Positions 10,151 to 18,490 of a stretch of 64,000 nt of DNA are shown in pieces. The translations under genes and the position numbers were made by a program. The DNA lies in contig JBKBRB010000006.1 of assembly GCA_046292465.1 (NCBI GenBank), forward strand, positions 70,728-134,727, in the 5' to 3' direction. This stretch comes from JANWWM01 sp046292465 (GTDB lineage: Bacteria; Bacteroidota; Chlorobiia; Chlorobiales; Thermochlorobacteraceae). Below the pieces are notes generated by a model. That model did not search any database. It was not told the DNA's origin and saw only the letters and a list, made by a program, of their open reading frames with translations. Every line of letters begins with the position of its first letter. Position 1 is the first letter of the stretch.

Positions 10151-10462
10151 ATGTCAGAGCACGCCGATAACCTCAACCTTTCACTCACGCCTGAACAGCG
10201 CGACGCTTTTTTCAAAATCGTTCAAGAAAAATACAACGGTGACATGCGGCTCGCTCTGCAACGCGCGATTGAATACTTCTTGCTCCACGAACAAAATCGC
10301 TCGCTTCAAAACGTCTCTGAAACTCTCCGCCAAATTCAAACCAAAATCTCCAACATTCGCGAAATGAACTCGCAGATTACCCAAAGTTTGCGCGACACCA
10401 ACAGCAAGTTGGCACAGTTCAACCAGAATCGTAATTCCTCGAGCGATAACTCACAGCCTTAA
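10151..10462 (+). CDS. Hypothetical small coiled-coil protein
   Basis: 103 residues, no recognised family. The N-terminal half looks like a small alpha-helical unit (LSLTPEQRDAFFKIVQEKY), followed by a long Gln/Asn/Ser-rich helix with a heptad-like pattern (about residues 50-95) and a polar tail. It could be a self-associating regulator, but nothing in sequence says so. It sits 42 bases after purE on the same strand and converges with comM. Confidence 0.6.
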   Translation: MSEHADNLNLSLTPEQRDAFFKIVQEKYNGDMRLALQRAIEYFLLHEQNRSLQNVSETLRQIQTKISNIREMNSQITQSLRDTNSKLAQFNQNRNSSSDNSQP

Positions 10463-10481
10463 CGAACTTCGCTTATCTTGT

Positions 10482-12041
10482 TTATTGATTCCAAAATTCT
10501 CGGTCCAAACTTCGATACTGAATGGCTTGAATGAGGTGTGGGAGTTGAATGTGTTCTGAATTTTTCAAGTCGGCGATGGTGCGGGCAACTTTCAAGATGC
10601 GGTCGTGCGCGCGCGCTGAAAGGTTGAGCCGTTTCATCGAGTCGAGCAGGCGTTGCTCACAGTTGGCGTCTAATTTGCAAAATTCGCGAATGAGTTTCGG
10701 TGGCATTTGCGCGTTGCAAAAAATCGATTGTGCTTTGTAGTCTTTGAATCGGCGCGATTGAATCTCGCGGGCTTTGATGACGCGCTCGCGAATTGTAGCG
10801 GAACTTTCTCCTGCTTGTTTTGAGAGCAAGTCGTCGTGATTGACTTTCGGAACATCGATGTGAATGTCGATTCTATCGAGCAAGGGTCCTGAAATTTTTG
10901 AGAGGTAGCGTTGGATTTGTTGGGGCGTGGCGGTCAAGTTTCCGTGTTCATCTTTGAGCGCGCCGGCGGGGCTTGGGTTCATGGCGGCAACCAGCATAAA
11001 ACTTGCTGGATATTTGACGGAAATTGCGGCGCGCGAAATCGTGACTTCGCGGTCTTCAAGCGGCTGCCGCATTACTTCAAGCGTGGTGCGTTGAAATTCG
11101 GGCAGTTCATCGAGAAAGAGCACGCCGTTGTGCGCAAGCGACACTTCGCCCGGCTTTGCCTGCGCGCCACCACCAATTAACGCCACATCACTCGCGCTAT
11201 GATGCGGAGAGCGAAATGGGCGCGTCGTGATGAGCGCAACGCCTGACGGCAAAATTCCTGCAACGCTGTGAATCTTTGTCGTTTCCAAAGCCTCTTCAAA
11301 CGAGAGTGGCGGCAGAATTGACGGCAAGGCTTTGGAAAGCATTGTTTTTCCGCTTCCGGGCGGACCAATCATGATGAGATTATGTCCGCCTGCCGCCGCA
11401 ATTTCCATCGCAAGTTTTGCATCATTCTGTCCCTTGATGTCCGCAAAATCAACAGGATAGTGCGGTTCGGCTTTGAAAACATCGGCAAGTTCTATGCGCG
11501 TCGGCTGAACGGTGGGTTCATCATTGAGCACGCTGATGGCTTCTTGAAGCGACGAAACGCCATAAACTTGCATTTGGCTTTGGCTTGCCGACACGGCAAT
11601 CGCCGCTTCTCCGACATTTTCTTTCGGCACGATTAAGCGCGTAAAGCCTTCGCGCGACGCCATGATTGAAATCGGCAATGCGCCTGTAATGCGTCGGAGC
11701 AATCCGTCTAAGGCGAGTTCGCCGAGCACCATCGTGGTTTCAAGCGCGGCGATTGGCACAACGCCCATGCACGCCAAAATGCCGGTCGCAATCGTGAGGT
11801 CAAACGCCGTTCCTTCTTTGCGAACATCGGCAGGCGCAAGATTAACGGTAATTTTTTTCGGTGGAACGGCATAGCCCGAATTTTTGAGTGCAGTTAAAAT
11901 TCGCTCGCGGCTTTCTTTAATCGCACTGTCAGGAAGCCCTACAACAACGAAGGCCGGTATGCCGCTGTCAAGATTCGTTTCAACTTCAATGCGAAGTGCA
12001 TCAACGCCCATCAGGGCGGCGGCGGAAAGTTTGGAAAGCAT
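10482..12041 (-). CDS. comM: YifB/ComM family Mg-chelatase-like AAA+ ATPase
   Basis: 519 residues, normal for the family. ComM is a hexameric helicase that promotes branch migration in natural transformation of several bacteria; in many lineages the role is untested. The N-terminal ChlI-like domain begins MLSKLSAAALMGVDALRIEVE and includes GLPDSAIKESRERI. The AAA+ core has Walker A GPPGSGKT, the SPHHSASDVALIGGG loop and Walker B FLDELPEF. The C-terminal Mg-chelatase-like helical domain ends near SARAHDRILKVARTIADL. The name is by homology; no other competence gene is nearby. Confidence 0.93.
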   Translation of the reverse strand: MLSKLSAAALMGVDALRIEVETNLDSGIPAFVVVGLPDSAIKESRERILTALKNSGYAVPPKKITVNLAPADVRKEGTAFDLTIATGILACMGVVPIAALETTMVLGELALDGLLRRITGALPISIMASREGFTRLIVPKENVGEAAIAVSASQSQMQVYGVSSLQEAISVLNDEPTVQPTRIELADVFKAEPHYPVDFADIKGQNDAKLAMEIAAAGGHNLIMIGPPGSGKTMLSKALPSILPPLSFEEALETTKIHSVAGILPSGVALITTRPFRSPHHSASDVALIGGGAQAKPGEVSLAHNGVLFLDELPEFQRTTLEVMRQPLEDREVTISRAAISVKYPASFMLVAAMNPSPAGALKDEHGNLTATPQQIQRYLSKISGPLLDRIDIHIDVPKVNHDDLLSKQAGESSATIRERVIKAREIQSRRFKDYKAQSIFCNAQMPPKLIREFCKLDANCEQRLLDSMKRLNLSARAHDRILKVARTIADLKNSEHIQLPHLIQAIQYRSLDREFWNQ

Positions 12042-12124
12042 CGCTATGGGGTTTGATTGATGAGTTTCGCCACCTTTTATCTACCCATGCTCTGTGAAAA
12101 AGACGGCGGAACGCTCTGAACGGT

Positions 12125-13582
12125 TTATACTTTCGTCGCTGAATTTGCATGTTTGATGCCGTATGTGAAGTAAATCGCAAGTCCGATGCCCATCCAAATG
12201 GCAAGGCGAAGCCATGTGTCGCCCGGAAGTGCAATCATCATCGCCAAACATACGAGCACACCCAAAATCGGCACAAGCGGCACAAGCGGCGTTTTGAACG
12301 GACGCGGAATTTCAGGATTCGTTTTGCGCAACACCAAAATGCCAGTACAAACTAGCACAAACGCGAAAAGCGTGCCGATGCTTGTCATTTCACCGACTAC
12401 GCGCGCAGGCACAAATGCCGCAAAGAGTGAAACAAAGAGCATAAATAGCGCGCTCGACTTATAGGGCGTTTTGAATTTCGGGTGAACTTCCGAGAAGAGC
12501 GGCGGAATTAAGCCATCGCGCGACATCGAGAAAAACACACGCGCTTGCCCTAAAAGCATCACCAAAATCACTGACGCATAGCCTGCGAGAATCGCAACAA
12601 TCACGCCCTGCTCGAGCCACAAAAACGGCGTGTGCGAAATGGCAACCGCCACCGGCGCAATGCCGTCTTGACCTTTGAACTCTGTGTAATTGGCAAGCCC
12701 TGTCATCACATGCGCGAAGAGAATGTAAAGCACCGTGCAAATCGCTAACGAGCCCATAATGCCAATCGGCATGTCGCGTTGCGGATTCTTTGCTTCTTGC
12801 GCCGCCGTCGAGACTGCGTCAAATCCAATGTAGGCAAAGAAGATAATCCCTGCGGCACGAATCACACCGCTCCACCCGTATTCGCCGAAGTTGCCTGTAT
12901 TTTCAGGGATATACGGCACATAATTTTCAGGATTGATATAAGACCATCCAAATGCAATGAAGACAAGCACAACCGAGACCTTCAACGCAACCACAATGTT
13001 ATTGACCGTCGCTGATTCTTGCGTGCCTTTGATGAGAAGCAACGACATCACTACGACGATAAGCACCGCAGGAATGTTAATAATGCCTGTAATCACAGTG
13101 CCTTCGGGGGTTGTGATGCTGTCGAACGGTGACATCGTTAAATGCGCCGGCAAATACAGCCCGAAATTTCCAAGAAACTTGACGAGATAACGAGACCAAC
13201 TAATTGCCACCGTTGCCGCACCGACCGCGTATTCCAACACTAAATCCCAGCCGATAATCCACGCCATGAACTGCCCCATTGTGGCGTAAGAGTATGTGTA
13301 TGCGCTTCCGGCAATCGGAATCATAGCGGCAAATTCGGCGTAGCATAAGCCTGCAAACGCACAGCCAATCGCGGCTATAACAAATGAAATCGTTACCGCT
13401 GCGCCCGCGTTGTTTGCCGCCGCCATTCCCGTAATCGAGAACAGTCCTGCACCGATAATCGCCCCGATGCCAAGCGTTACAAGATTGAACGATGAAAGCG
13501 TGCGATGAAGTTGATGCTCGCCTTCGGTCGATGAACTAAGGAGTTCAGGAATAGATTTTTTGAAAAAGAGTTTGTCTTTCAC
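12125..13582 (-). CDS. APC-family amino-acid permease
   Basis: Cytoplasmic-membrane amino-acid transporter, 485 residues with about 12 hydrophobic segments. The first TM carries the APC substrate motif GIGAIIGAGLFSITG, and the GCAFAGLCYAEFA segment follows, as in cationic amino acid transporters of the YfnA/CAT type. The loop GFDAVSTAAQEAKNPQRDMPIGI is also typical. The substrate cannot be fixed from sequence. It lies alone between comM and an exporter gene. Confidence 0.92.
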   Translation of the reverse strand: MKDKLFFKKSIPELLSSSTEGEHQLHRTLSSFNLVTLGIGAIIGAGLFSITGMAAANNAGAAVTISFVIAAIGCAFAGLCYAEFAAMIPIAGSAYTYSYATMGQFMAWIIGWDLVLEYAVGAATVAISWSRYLVKFLGNFGLYLPAHLTMSPFDSITTPEGTVITGIINIPAVLIVVVMSLLLIKGTQESATVNNIVVALKVSVVLVFIAFGWSYINPENYVPYIPENTGNFGEYGWSGVIRAAGIIFFAYIGFDAVSTAAQEAKNPQRDMPIGIMGSLAICTVLYILFAHVMTGLANYTEFKGQDGIAPVAVAISHTPFLWLEQGVIVAILAGYASVILVMLLGQARVFFSMSRDGLIPPLFSEVHPKFKTPYKSSALFMLFVSLFAAFVPARVVGEMTSIGTLFAFVLVCTGILVLRKTNPEIPRPFKTPLVPLVPILGVLVCLAMMIALPGDTWLRLAIWMGIGLAIYFTYGIKHANSATKV

Positions 13583-13677
13583 TTCGTCGCCTCCGTTTTG
13601 TTGATGAATGTTGGTTGAGTTTGCCGATGAAGTAAGGTAATGCGCGTGCGGCTAAAAACAAACTGCTTTGAGATTCT

Positions 13678-15429
13678 TTACTCCAATGTCGAGATTTCTT
13701 CTTCGAGCAGTTGCTTTTGGTAAAGGTCGGCATAGCGTCCTTGTTGGGCAATCAATTCGCTATGCGAGCCACGCTCGACAATTTCGCCGTTTTCCAGAAC
13801 GAGAATCAAGTCGGCGTTGCGCACCGTTGAAATGCGATGGCTAATGAGAATCACGGTTGCGTCGTTCGTGGCAGTGCTCAGGTTTCGCAAAATGCTGTCT
13901 TCGGTTTTCGTGTCGACTGCCGAGAGCGAATCATCGAGAATGAGAATGGAGGGTTTGCGAACCAAGGCGCGTGCAATGGCGGTGCGCTGTTTTTGTCCGC
14001 CTGAAAGGGTAATGCCACGCTCGCCAATCATCGTGTCGTATTGCGCAGGAAACCCTTGAATGTCTTCGTCAATGCACGCAATTTTGGCGGCGTTGCGAAT
14101 GTCGTCGTCCGTTGCCTCTATCGCGCCGAAGGCAATGTTATCACGAATGGTATCCGAGAACAAGAAATAATCCTGTGGAACAAATCCGATATGTTTGCGC
14201 AAGACTTTCAGCGGAATTTCTCGAATCGGAACGCCGTCGATGAAAATTTCGCCCGATGTGGCTTCAATCATGCGCGGAATTAAATTCACCAGCGTTGATT
14301 TGCCCGACCCTGTTGCACCGACAATCGCAAGTTTCGCGCCGCGCTCCAACTTGAACGAAATGTTTTTCAGCACCAAGTTGTCAGGATTTGAGGGATACGC
14401 AAACGACACCTCTTTGAACTCAATCGCGCCATCAATTTTCGTGATGTGATAATTCACCGAATCGCTATCGCTGATTTCCGGCTTCAGGTTCAGAATTGCG
14501 TTTAGGCGAATTTGCGAAGCCGCCGCGCGCTGAATAATGTTCGTTACCCACCCGATAGAAATCATAGGCCACGAAAGCGACGCGACATAAATGAGAAACT
14601 GCGTAATCGCGCCAATCGTCATTTCCCCTGCAATCACCATTTCGCCGCCAATCCAAATCGTTAGAATCACTGACAGCCCAATCAAGCCCGACATCAGCGG
14701 ATAAAATATGGCTTGAAGTTTCGCAAGCTCGAGATTCTTCTCGTAGTAATCTTGATTGAGTTTCTCGAACTGCTCAATTTCACTCTGCTCGCGCGTGTAG
14801 GCTTTGACCACGCGAATGCCCGATAAGTTTTCTTGAACCTTTGTTGTAATGCGTGCATATCGCTCTTGCAACTCTTGACTGCGATGATGAATGATTTTTC
14901 CAATTCGATACACGCCATAACTCAACAGCGGTGCAGGTAGGAGCGCGAAAAGCGTCAGCATTGGTGAGATGGCAATCATCGCCGAGAGCGCGAAGATGAG
15001 CCGAAACGCCGTGTTCAGCGAATACATAATGCCCGGACCGAGATAATTGCGCACCGCGTTCAAGTCGTTGGTCGCTCGCGACATCAAATCGCCTGTGCTA
15101 TTGGTTTTGAAAAAATTCAGCGACAGCGTTTGCAGATGCGCATAAAAATCGTTCTTCAAATCGTATTCAATTTTGCGCGAGACGACGATAATCGTCTGCC
15201 GCACACAGAAGAGAAAAAATCCGCCTAACGCCGAAAACAACACGGCAAGCCCGACATCCGCTAAAATCTCGTTCATTGTGTAGTCGCCTTTCATCGTGTC
15301 AATCGCTTGTCCAATAAACTTCGGCGCATATACGACGCAAAAGTTTGTCAAGAGCACCCACACTATGCCGAGCGCAAGGCTATATCGATATCGCCACAAG
15401 TATTTATTCAGCGAAGCAAGGCTTTTCAT
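13678..15429 (-). CDS. ABC exporter, fused permease and ATPase (MsbA-like)
   Basis: 583-residue half-transporter expected to act as a homodimer or with another half. The six-TM exporter domain covers roughly residues 1-310. The nucleotide-binding domain has Walker A GATGSGKST, Q-loop FVPQDYFLF, signature LSGGQKQR, Walker B ILILDDSLSAVD and H-loop ISHR. Lipid and drug exporters share this build, so the substrate is unknown. The family assignment is firm. Confidence 0.93.
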   Translation of the reverse strand: MKSLASLNKYLWRYRYSLALGIVWVLLTNFCVVYAPKFIGQAIDTMKGDYTMNEILADVGLAVLFSALGGFFLFCVRQTIIVVSRKIEYDLKNDFYAHLQTLSLNFFKTNSTGDLMSRATNDLNAVRNYLGPGIMYSLNTAFRLIFALSAMIAISPMLTLFALLPAPLLSYGVYRIGKIIHHRSQELQERYARITTKVQENLSGIRVVKAYTREQSEIEQFEKLNQDYYEKNLELAKLQAIFYPLMSGLIGLSVILTIWIGGEMVIAGEMTIGAITQFLIYVASLSWPMISIGWVTNIIQRAAASQIRLNAILNLKPEISDSDSVNYHITKIDGAIEFKEVSFAYPSNPDNLVLKNISFKLERGAKLAIVGATGSGKSTLVNLIPRMIEATSGEIFIDGVPIREIPLKVLRKHIGFVPQDYFLFSDTIRDNIAFGAIEATDDDIRNAAKIACIDEDIQGFPAQYDTMIGERGITLSGGQKQRTAIARALVRKPSILILDDSLSAVDTKTEDSILRNLSTATNDATVILISHRISTVRNADLILVLENGEIVERGSHSELIAQQGRYADLYQKQLLEEEISTLE

Positions 15430-15454
15430 GATTTGTTAGAATCGTTAGAAGTCA

Positions 15455-15485
15455 AAAAAGAAACGCCGAAATTGTATCGGCGTTT
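15455..15485 (-). terminator. Rho-independent terminator downstream of the TlpA gene
   Basis: A 9-bp perfect stem (aaacgccga / tcggcgttt) with a 7-base loop, followed on the minus strand by TTTCTTTTTT. It lies 60 bases after the thioredoxin stop codon. Confidence 0.8.
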
Positions 15486-15544
15486 AGAAGTAACAATCAC
15501 ATTCGCGATGTCATTTCAAAATACGAAGGCGTTTCTCAAAACCG

Positions 15545-16096
15545 TTACTTTGCAATGGCTTTTTTAATGGCTTCAGCGAAGGTGGCTTTATCGCGCGCGC
15601 CGATAAAGTAGTCGACAATTTCACCTTTGCCATTGATAACAAACGAAGTTGGAATGCCGCGAATTGCGCCTTCTTTTGTGAATTTACCGTAACTCGCCGC
15701 AAGTTCGCGCGAACCCATTGCAACCGGATAGTTCATCTTTTGCGCCGAAACAAATGCTTTCACCTTTTCCTCTTCATCGCCGACTGCAATTCCAATAAAC
15801 GAGAAGCCTTTGCTTTCATATTCTTTTTGCAGTTCAATCATATCGGGAATTTCAGCGCGGCAAGGCGGACACCAAGTTGCCCAAAAGTTAATAATCACAC
15901 CTTTGCCTTTGTAATCGTAAAGGTTCAGGCTTTTACCATCAATGGTTGTGAGCGTGAAGTCGGGGGCTTTTTTGCCGTCGGTTGCCACAGATGTTTGCAC
16001 TGCTTCTGCATTTGAGGCGGGCGTCATCATTAAAGCCATGCCTGAGGCGGCAACGACGAGCACCACTGAAATCGTGAGAATTGAAATCCGTTTCAT
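15545..16096 (-). CDS. TlpA-like exported thioredoxin-fold protein
   Basis: 183 residues. An N-terminal membrane/signal segment (about residues 4-25) precedes a thioredoxin fold with FWATWCPPCRAEIP (redox Cys76 and Cys79) and the cis-Pro region GIPTSFVI. TlpA/ResA proteins reduce disulfides of periplasmic partners, often during cytochrome c maturation. No cytochrome maturation gene is adjacent, so the partner is unknown. It stands alone with its own terminator. Confidence 0.9.
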   Translation of the reverse strand: MKRISILTISVVLVVAASGMALMMTPASNAEAVQTSVATDGKKAPDFTLTTIDGKSLNLYDYKGKGVIINFWATWCPPCRAEIPDMIELQKEYESKGFSFIGIAVGDEEEKVKAFVSAQKMNYPVAMGSRELAASYGKFTKEGAIRGIPTSFVINGKGEIVDYFIGARDKATFAEAIKKAIAK

Positions 16097-16165
16097 TATG
16101 GATATGTTGAATTGAATTTAACAGGTTTTGCGTCTACGATGCTTTTTGAAAAAAGGTATCTCGAT

Positions 16166-16204
16166 TTCATCACAAGTTTCCGCGTGCGGCTTGGTCGCGC
16201 TCGA
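16166..16204. repeat. 39-bp direct repeat, distal copy of the hppD 3' end
   Basis: Identical over 39 bases to 16447-16485, 281 bases away. It contains the stop codon and last residues of the DUF2283 gene, which are therefore the HPPD C-terminal residues. Confidence 0.95.
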
Positions 16205-16409
16205 CGACAAGATTTTCCGACAGCATCTTCGGAATGCTGCCGTTTCCTATGGTTATTTTTGCGTCTAAAACTTCAATCCCGATGAGTTTTTCCGCAGGAC
16301 CGAAGTCCAAAGCAATATCTTGGCTCAAATGAACTGTTCGCACGACCTTTGCGTCCTCAACAAGTTGTATGTAGAGCGCATCGGCTTCTTCGTCATATTT
16401 GACTCGCAT
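16170..16409 (-). CDS. DUF2283 small protein with an HPPD-derived C-terminus
   Basis: 79 residues. The N-terminal part, MRVKYDEEADALYIQLVED...IALDFGP...LIGIEVLDAK, is a typical DUF2283 domain (short beta-rich fold, function unknown, often mobile or near toxin-antitoxin genes). DUF2283 proteins are usually around 60-70 residues. Here the last ten residues, ERDQAARGNL, are identical to the end of the neighbouring HPPD because the gene runs into a 39-bp repeat of the hppD 3' end in the same frame. The start codon is 41 bases beyond the hppD stop. This points to insertion of the gene after hppD with duplication of the target. Confidence 0.8.
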   Translation of the reverse strand: MRVKYDEEADALYIQLVEDAKVVRTVHLSQDIALDFGPAEKLIGIEVLDAKITIGNGSIPKMLSENLVVERDQAARGNL

Positions 16410-16446
16410 GGTGTTTCAAAAAGTCTTGTGTTTCAATCGAATCGGC

Positions 16447-16485
16447 TTCATCACAAGTTTCCGCGTGCGGCTTGGTCGCGCTCGA
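16447..16485. repeat. 39-bp direct repeat, native copy inside the hppD 3' end
   Basis: Second member of the 39-bp pair, covering the last 11 codons and the stop codon of hppD. It is presumed to be the source copy because ERDQAARGNL fits the normal HPPD C-terminus. Confidence 0.95.
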
Positions 16486-17548
16486 TGGCTTCAAAAAGGG
16501 CTTTGAAATTGCCTTTGCCGAATCCTCTGCCGCCACGCCGCTGAATAATCTCGAAGAAGAGCGTCGGACGGTCTTCGACAGGCTTCGTAAAAATTTGAAG
16601 CATGTAGCCGCTGTCGTCTTTGTCGACCAAAATGTTTTGTGCTTTGAGTGCGGCAATATCTTCTTTGATTGCGCCGACGCGCTCCGAAAGCATGTCGTAA
16701 TAGGCATCAGGAACGGAAATAAATTCAACGCCGCGCTCGCGCATGGTTGCAACGGTCGAGATGATGTCGTCGGTTAGCATCGCAATATGTTGCACGCCCG
16801 CGCTTTCGTAGAACTCGACGTATTCTTCAATCTGTGATTTTTTCTTGCCTTCGGCAGGCTCGTTGATGGGCATTTTAATGCGTTCGCTTTCATTCGCCAC
16901 CACAATCGAGCGCAAGGCAGTGTATTCCGTTGAAATGTCTTTGTCGTCAAAACTTTGGAATTGATGAAAGTCAAAGACGTCGTGATAGAACTTCACCCAT
17001 TTTTGCATTTCGTTCCAATTGACATTGCCGACGATGTGGTCAATCGCCGCCAGCATTGGGCGTCGCGTTGAGCCATTCGCATGCGGCTTTGGCGCGAACG
17101 ACGGCAGAAACACGCCTTTGTAGTCTTTGCGCTCGATGAACGAGTGAATCGTGTCGCCGTAAGTTTGAACGGCGGATTTGACGACCGTGCCGTATTCATC
17201 TTTGAGAACGGTTGGCTCTTGAACGCCAGTAGCACCACGCTCGAGGGCAAGTTCATAACACGCTTTGGCGTCATCGGTCTCGAAGGCAACATCGCGCACG
17301 CCGTCGCCATGCTTTTTGAGATGCTCGGCGATAAGTGAGTCGGAGTGCATCGGCGAAGTGAGCACAAAGCGGATTTTGCCTTGTTGCATCACGTAGGAAG
17401 CGCGGTCGCGCGTGCCAGTTTCAGGACCGCAATAGGCAACCAGTTCAAAGTCCATTGCTTGCTTGTAGAAAAAGGCGGCTTGCTTGGCATTGCCGACGTA
17501 AAACTCGACATGGTCAAAGTCGTGAATTGGAAGTATTCTCTTACTCAT
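16451..17548 (-). CDS. hppD: 4-hydroxyphenylpyruvate dioxygenase
   Basis: Converts 4-hydroxyphenylpyruvate and O2 to homogentisate, a step of tyrosine breakdown and of tocopherol/plastoquinone-type pathways; non-haem Fe(II) enzyme in the cytosol. 365 residues, normal length. The iron ligands can be placed: His171 (AAIDHIVGNV), His254 (GVQHIAMLTDD) and Glu333 (LFFEIIQRRGG). The C-terminal helix GKGNFKALFEAIERDQAARGNL is the usual HPPD end. The start codon overlaps the rfbC stop as ATGA, so the two are translationally coupled. No homogentisate dioxygenase is in the window. O2 dependence implies growth in oxygen. Confidence 0.96.
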   Translation of the reverse strand: MSKRILPIHDFDHVEFYVGNAKQAAFFYKQAMDFELVAYCGPETGTRDRASYVMQQGKIRFVLTSPMHSDSLIAEHLKKHGDGVRDVAFETDDAKACYELALERGATGVQEPTVLKDEYGTVVKSAVQTYGDTIHSFIERKDYKGVFLPSFAPKPHANGSTRRPMLAAIDHIVGNVNWNEMQKWVKFYHDVFDFHQFQSFDDKDISTEYTALRSIVVANESERIKMPINEPAEGKKKSQIEEYVEFYESAGVQHIAMLTDDIISTVATMRERGVEFISVPDAYYDMLSERVGAIKEDIAALKAQNILVDKDDSGYMLQIFTKPVEDRPTLFFEIIQRRGGRGFGKGNFKALFEAIERDQAARGNL

Positions 17549-18108
17549 AGTTGTTGAAAGGTAAAGTTAATTTCCGCTTCGGCGAGCGGTTTCGCGTTTC
17601 GGTCTTTATCGGATAAAATCGGCTCTATGCCGACATCGCGCCACTCAATTCCGATAGCGGCATCGTTCCACAAAATTCCTCTATCGGCTGACGGCGTGTA
17701 GAAGTTAGTAACTTTATAGCGAAACTCGGCAACATCGGAAATCACTTGAAAGCCATGTGCAAATCCTTCAGGCACATAGAGCATGCGCTTATTTTCTTCC
17801 GAGAGTTCTACTCCGAACCACTTGCCAAATGTCGGCGAGCCTTTGCGAATATCGACCACCACATCAAAGACCGCACCTATAGACACGCTCACTAACTTGG
17901 CTTGTGCAAACGGTGCAAGTTGATAGTGCAACCCGCGCAAAACACCCTTCGTTGAGCGACTGACATTATCCTGAACGAAGTTTGCCGTAATTCCAAACTC
18001 TGAAAAGACTTTTTGGTTGTAACTCTCATAAAAAAAGCCGCGTGCGTCGGCGAAGACTTTCGGCTCAATCACAAGCAAGCCTTGAATCGGTGTTTGGATA
18101 CACTTCAT
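17545..18108 (-). CDS. rfbC: dTDP-4-dehydrorhamnose 3,5-epimerase family protein
   Basis: 187-residue cupin epimerase of the dTDP-rhamnose route to surface polysaccharide. Motifs: IEPKVFADARGFFYESYN, STKGVLRGLHYQ (catalytic His region), DVRKGSPTFGKW and YVPEGFAHGFQV. The partners rfbA, rfbB and rfbD are absent here, so this is an isolated copy. Its last four bases overlap the start of hppD, a pairing with no obvious metabolic logic. Confidence 0.93.
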   Translation of the reverse strand: MKCIQTPIQGLLVIEPKVFADARGFFYESYNQKVFSEFGITANFVQDNVSRSTKGVLRGLHYQLAPFAQAKLVSVSIGAVFDVVVDIRKGSPTFGKWFGVELSEENKRMLYVPEGFAHGFQVISDVAEFRYKVTNFYTPSADRGILWNDAAIGIEWRDVGIEPILSDKDRNAKPLAEAEINFTFQQL

Positions 18109-18157
18109 GCGTGAATGGTTTTTTGAGAACAGAAATGTAAGAAAGTTTGTAGGGGAA

Positions 18158-18185
18158 AATAATAAAAGGCGTTCCGAAGAACGCC
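18158..18185 (-). terminator. Strong terminator after the small repeat-protein gene
   Basis: A 7-bp perfect GC-rich stem (ggcgttc / gaacgcc) closed by a TTCG tetraloop on the minus strand, followed there by TTTTATTATTTT. It begins seven bases past the stop codon of the 69-residue gene. Confidence 0.88.
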
Positions 18186-18191
18186 ATGTCG

Positions 18192-18401
18192 TTAGTTATC
18201 CGTCGCCATCACGTCGTCTTGACCTGCGGTTCGGACCGTATCGGGAACGCGCTTGCCGCCAGTTACGGTCGTCTTTTTGACGGTCGTTTTTGGCTTTTCT
18301 AACACTGTTCCCATATCGGTATCGCGCACATTGTCGCTCCCAGCGGTGCGCACCGTATCAGGCATTTTGCGCACTTCAGTTCGATTTTGTTCGTTTGCCA
18401 T
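18192..18401 (-). CDS. Small protein with an internal PDTVRTAG repeat, function unknown
   Basis: 69 residues, hydrophilic, no recognised family, no signal peptide or TM segment. Residues 14-28 and 53-67 repeat the pattern (M/V)PDTVRTAG(S/Q)D(N/D)V, separated by a Lys/Thr-rich linker (KPKTTVKKTTVTGGK). A strong Shine-Dalgarno (AAAGGAAG) precedes the ATG and a TTCG-loop terminator follows the stop, so I take it as a real expressed gene. It lies 89 bases downstream of the deiminase gene. A structural, peptide-precursor or scaffold role are all possible; none is shown. Confidence 0.65.
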   Translation of the reverse strand: MANEQNRTEVRKMPDTVRTAGSDNVRDTDMGTVLEKPKTTVKKTTVTGGKRVPDTVRTAGQDDVMATDN

Positions 18402-18490
18402 TTTCTTCCTTTCAAAGTTTTGACCACATACTTCAGTCGGTTTTCAAAGTTACTTCTAATCTCTACCAACGAAACGCAACACGCAAACGT

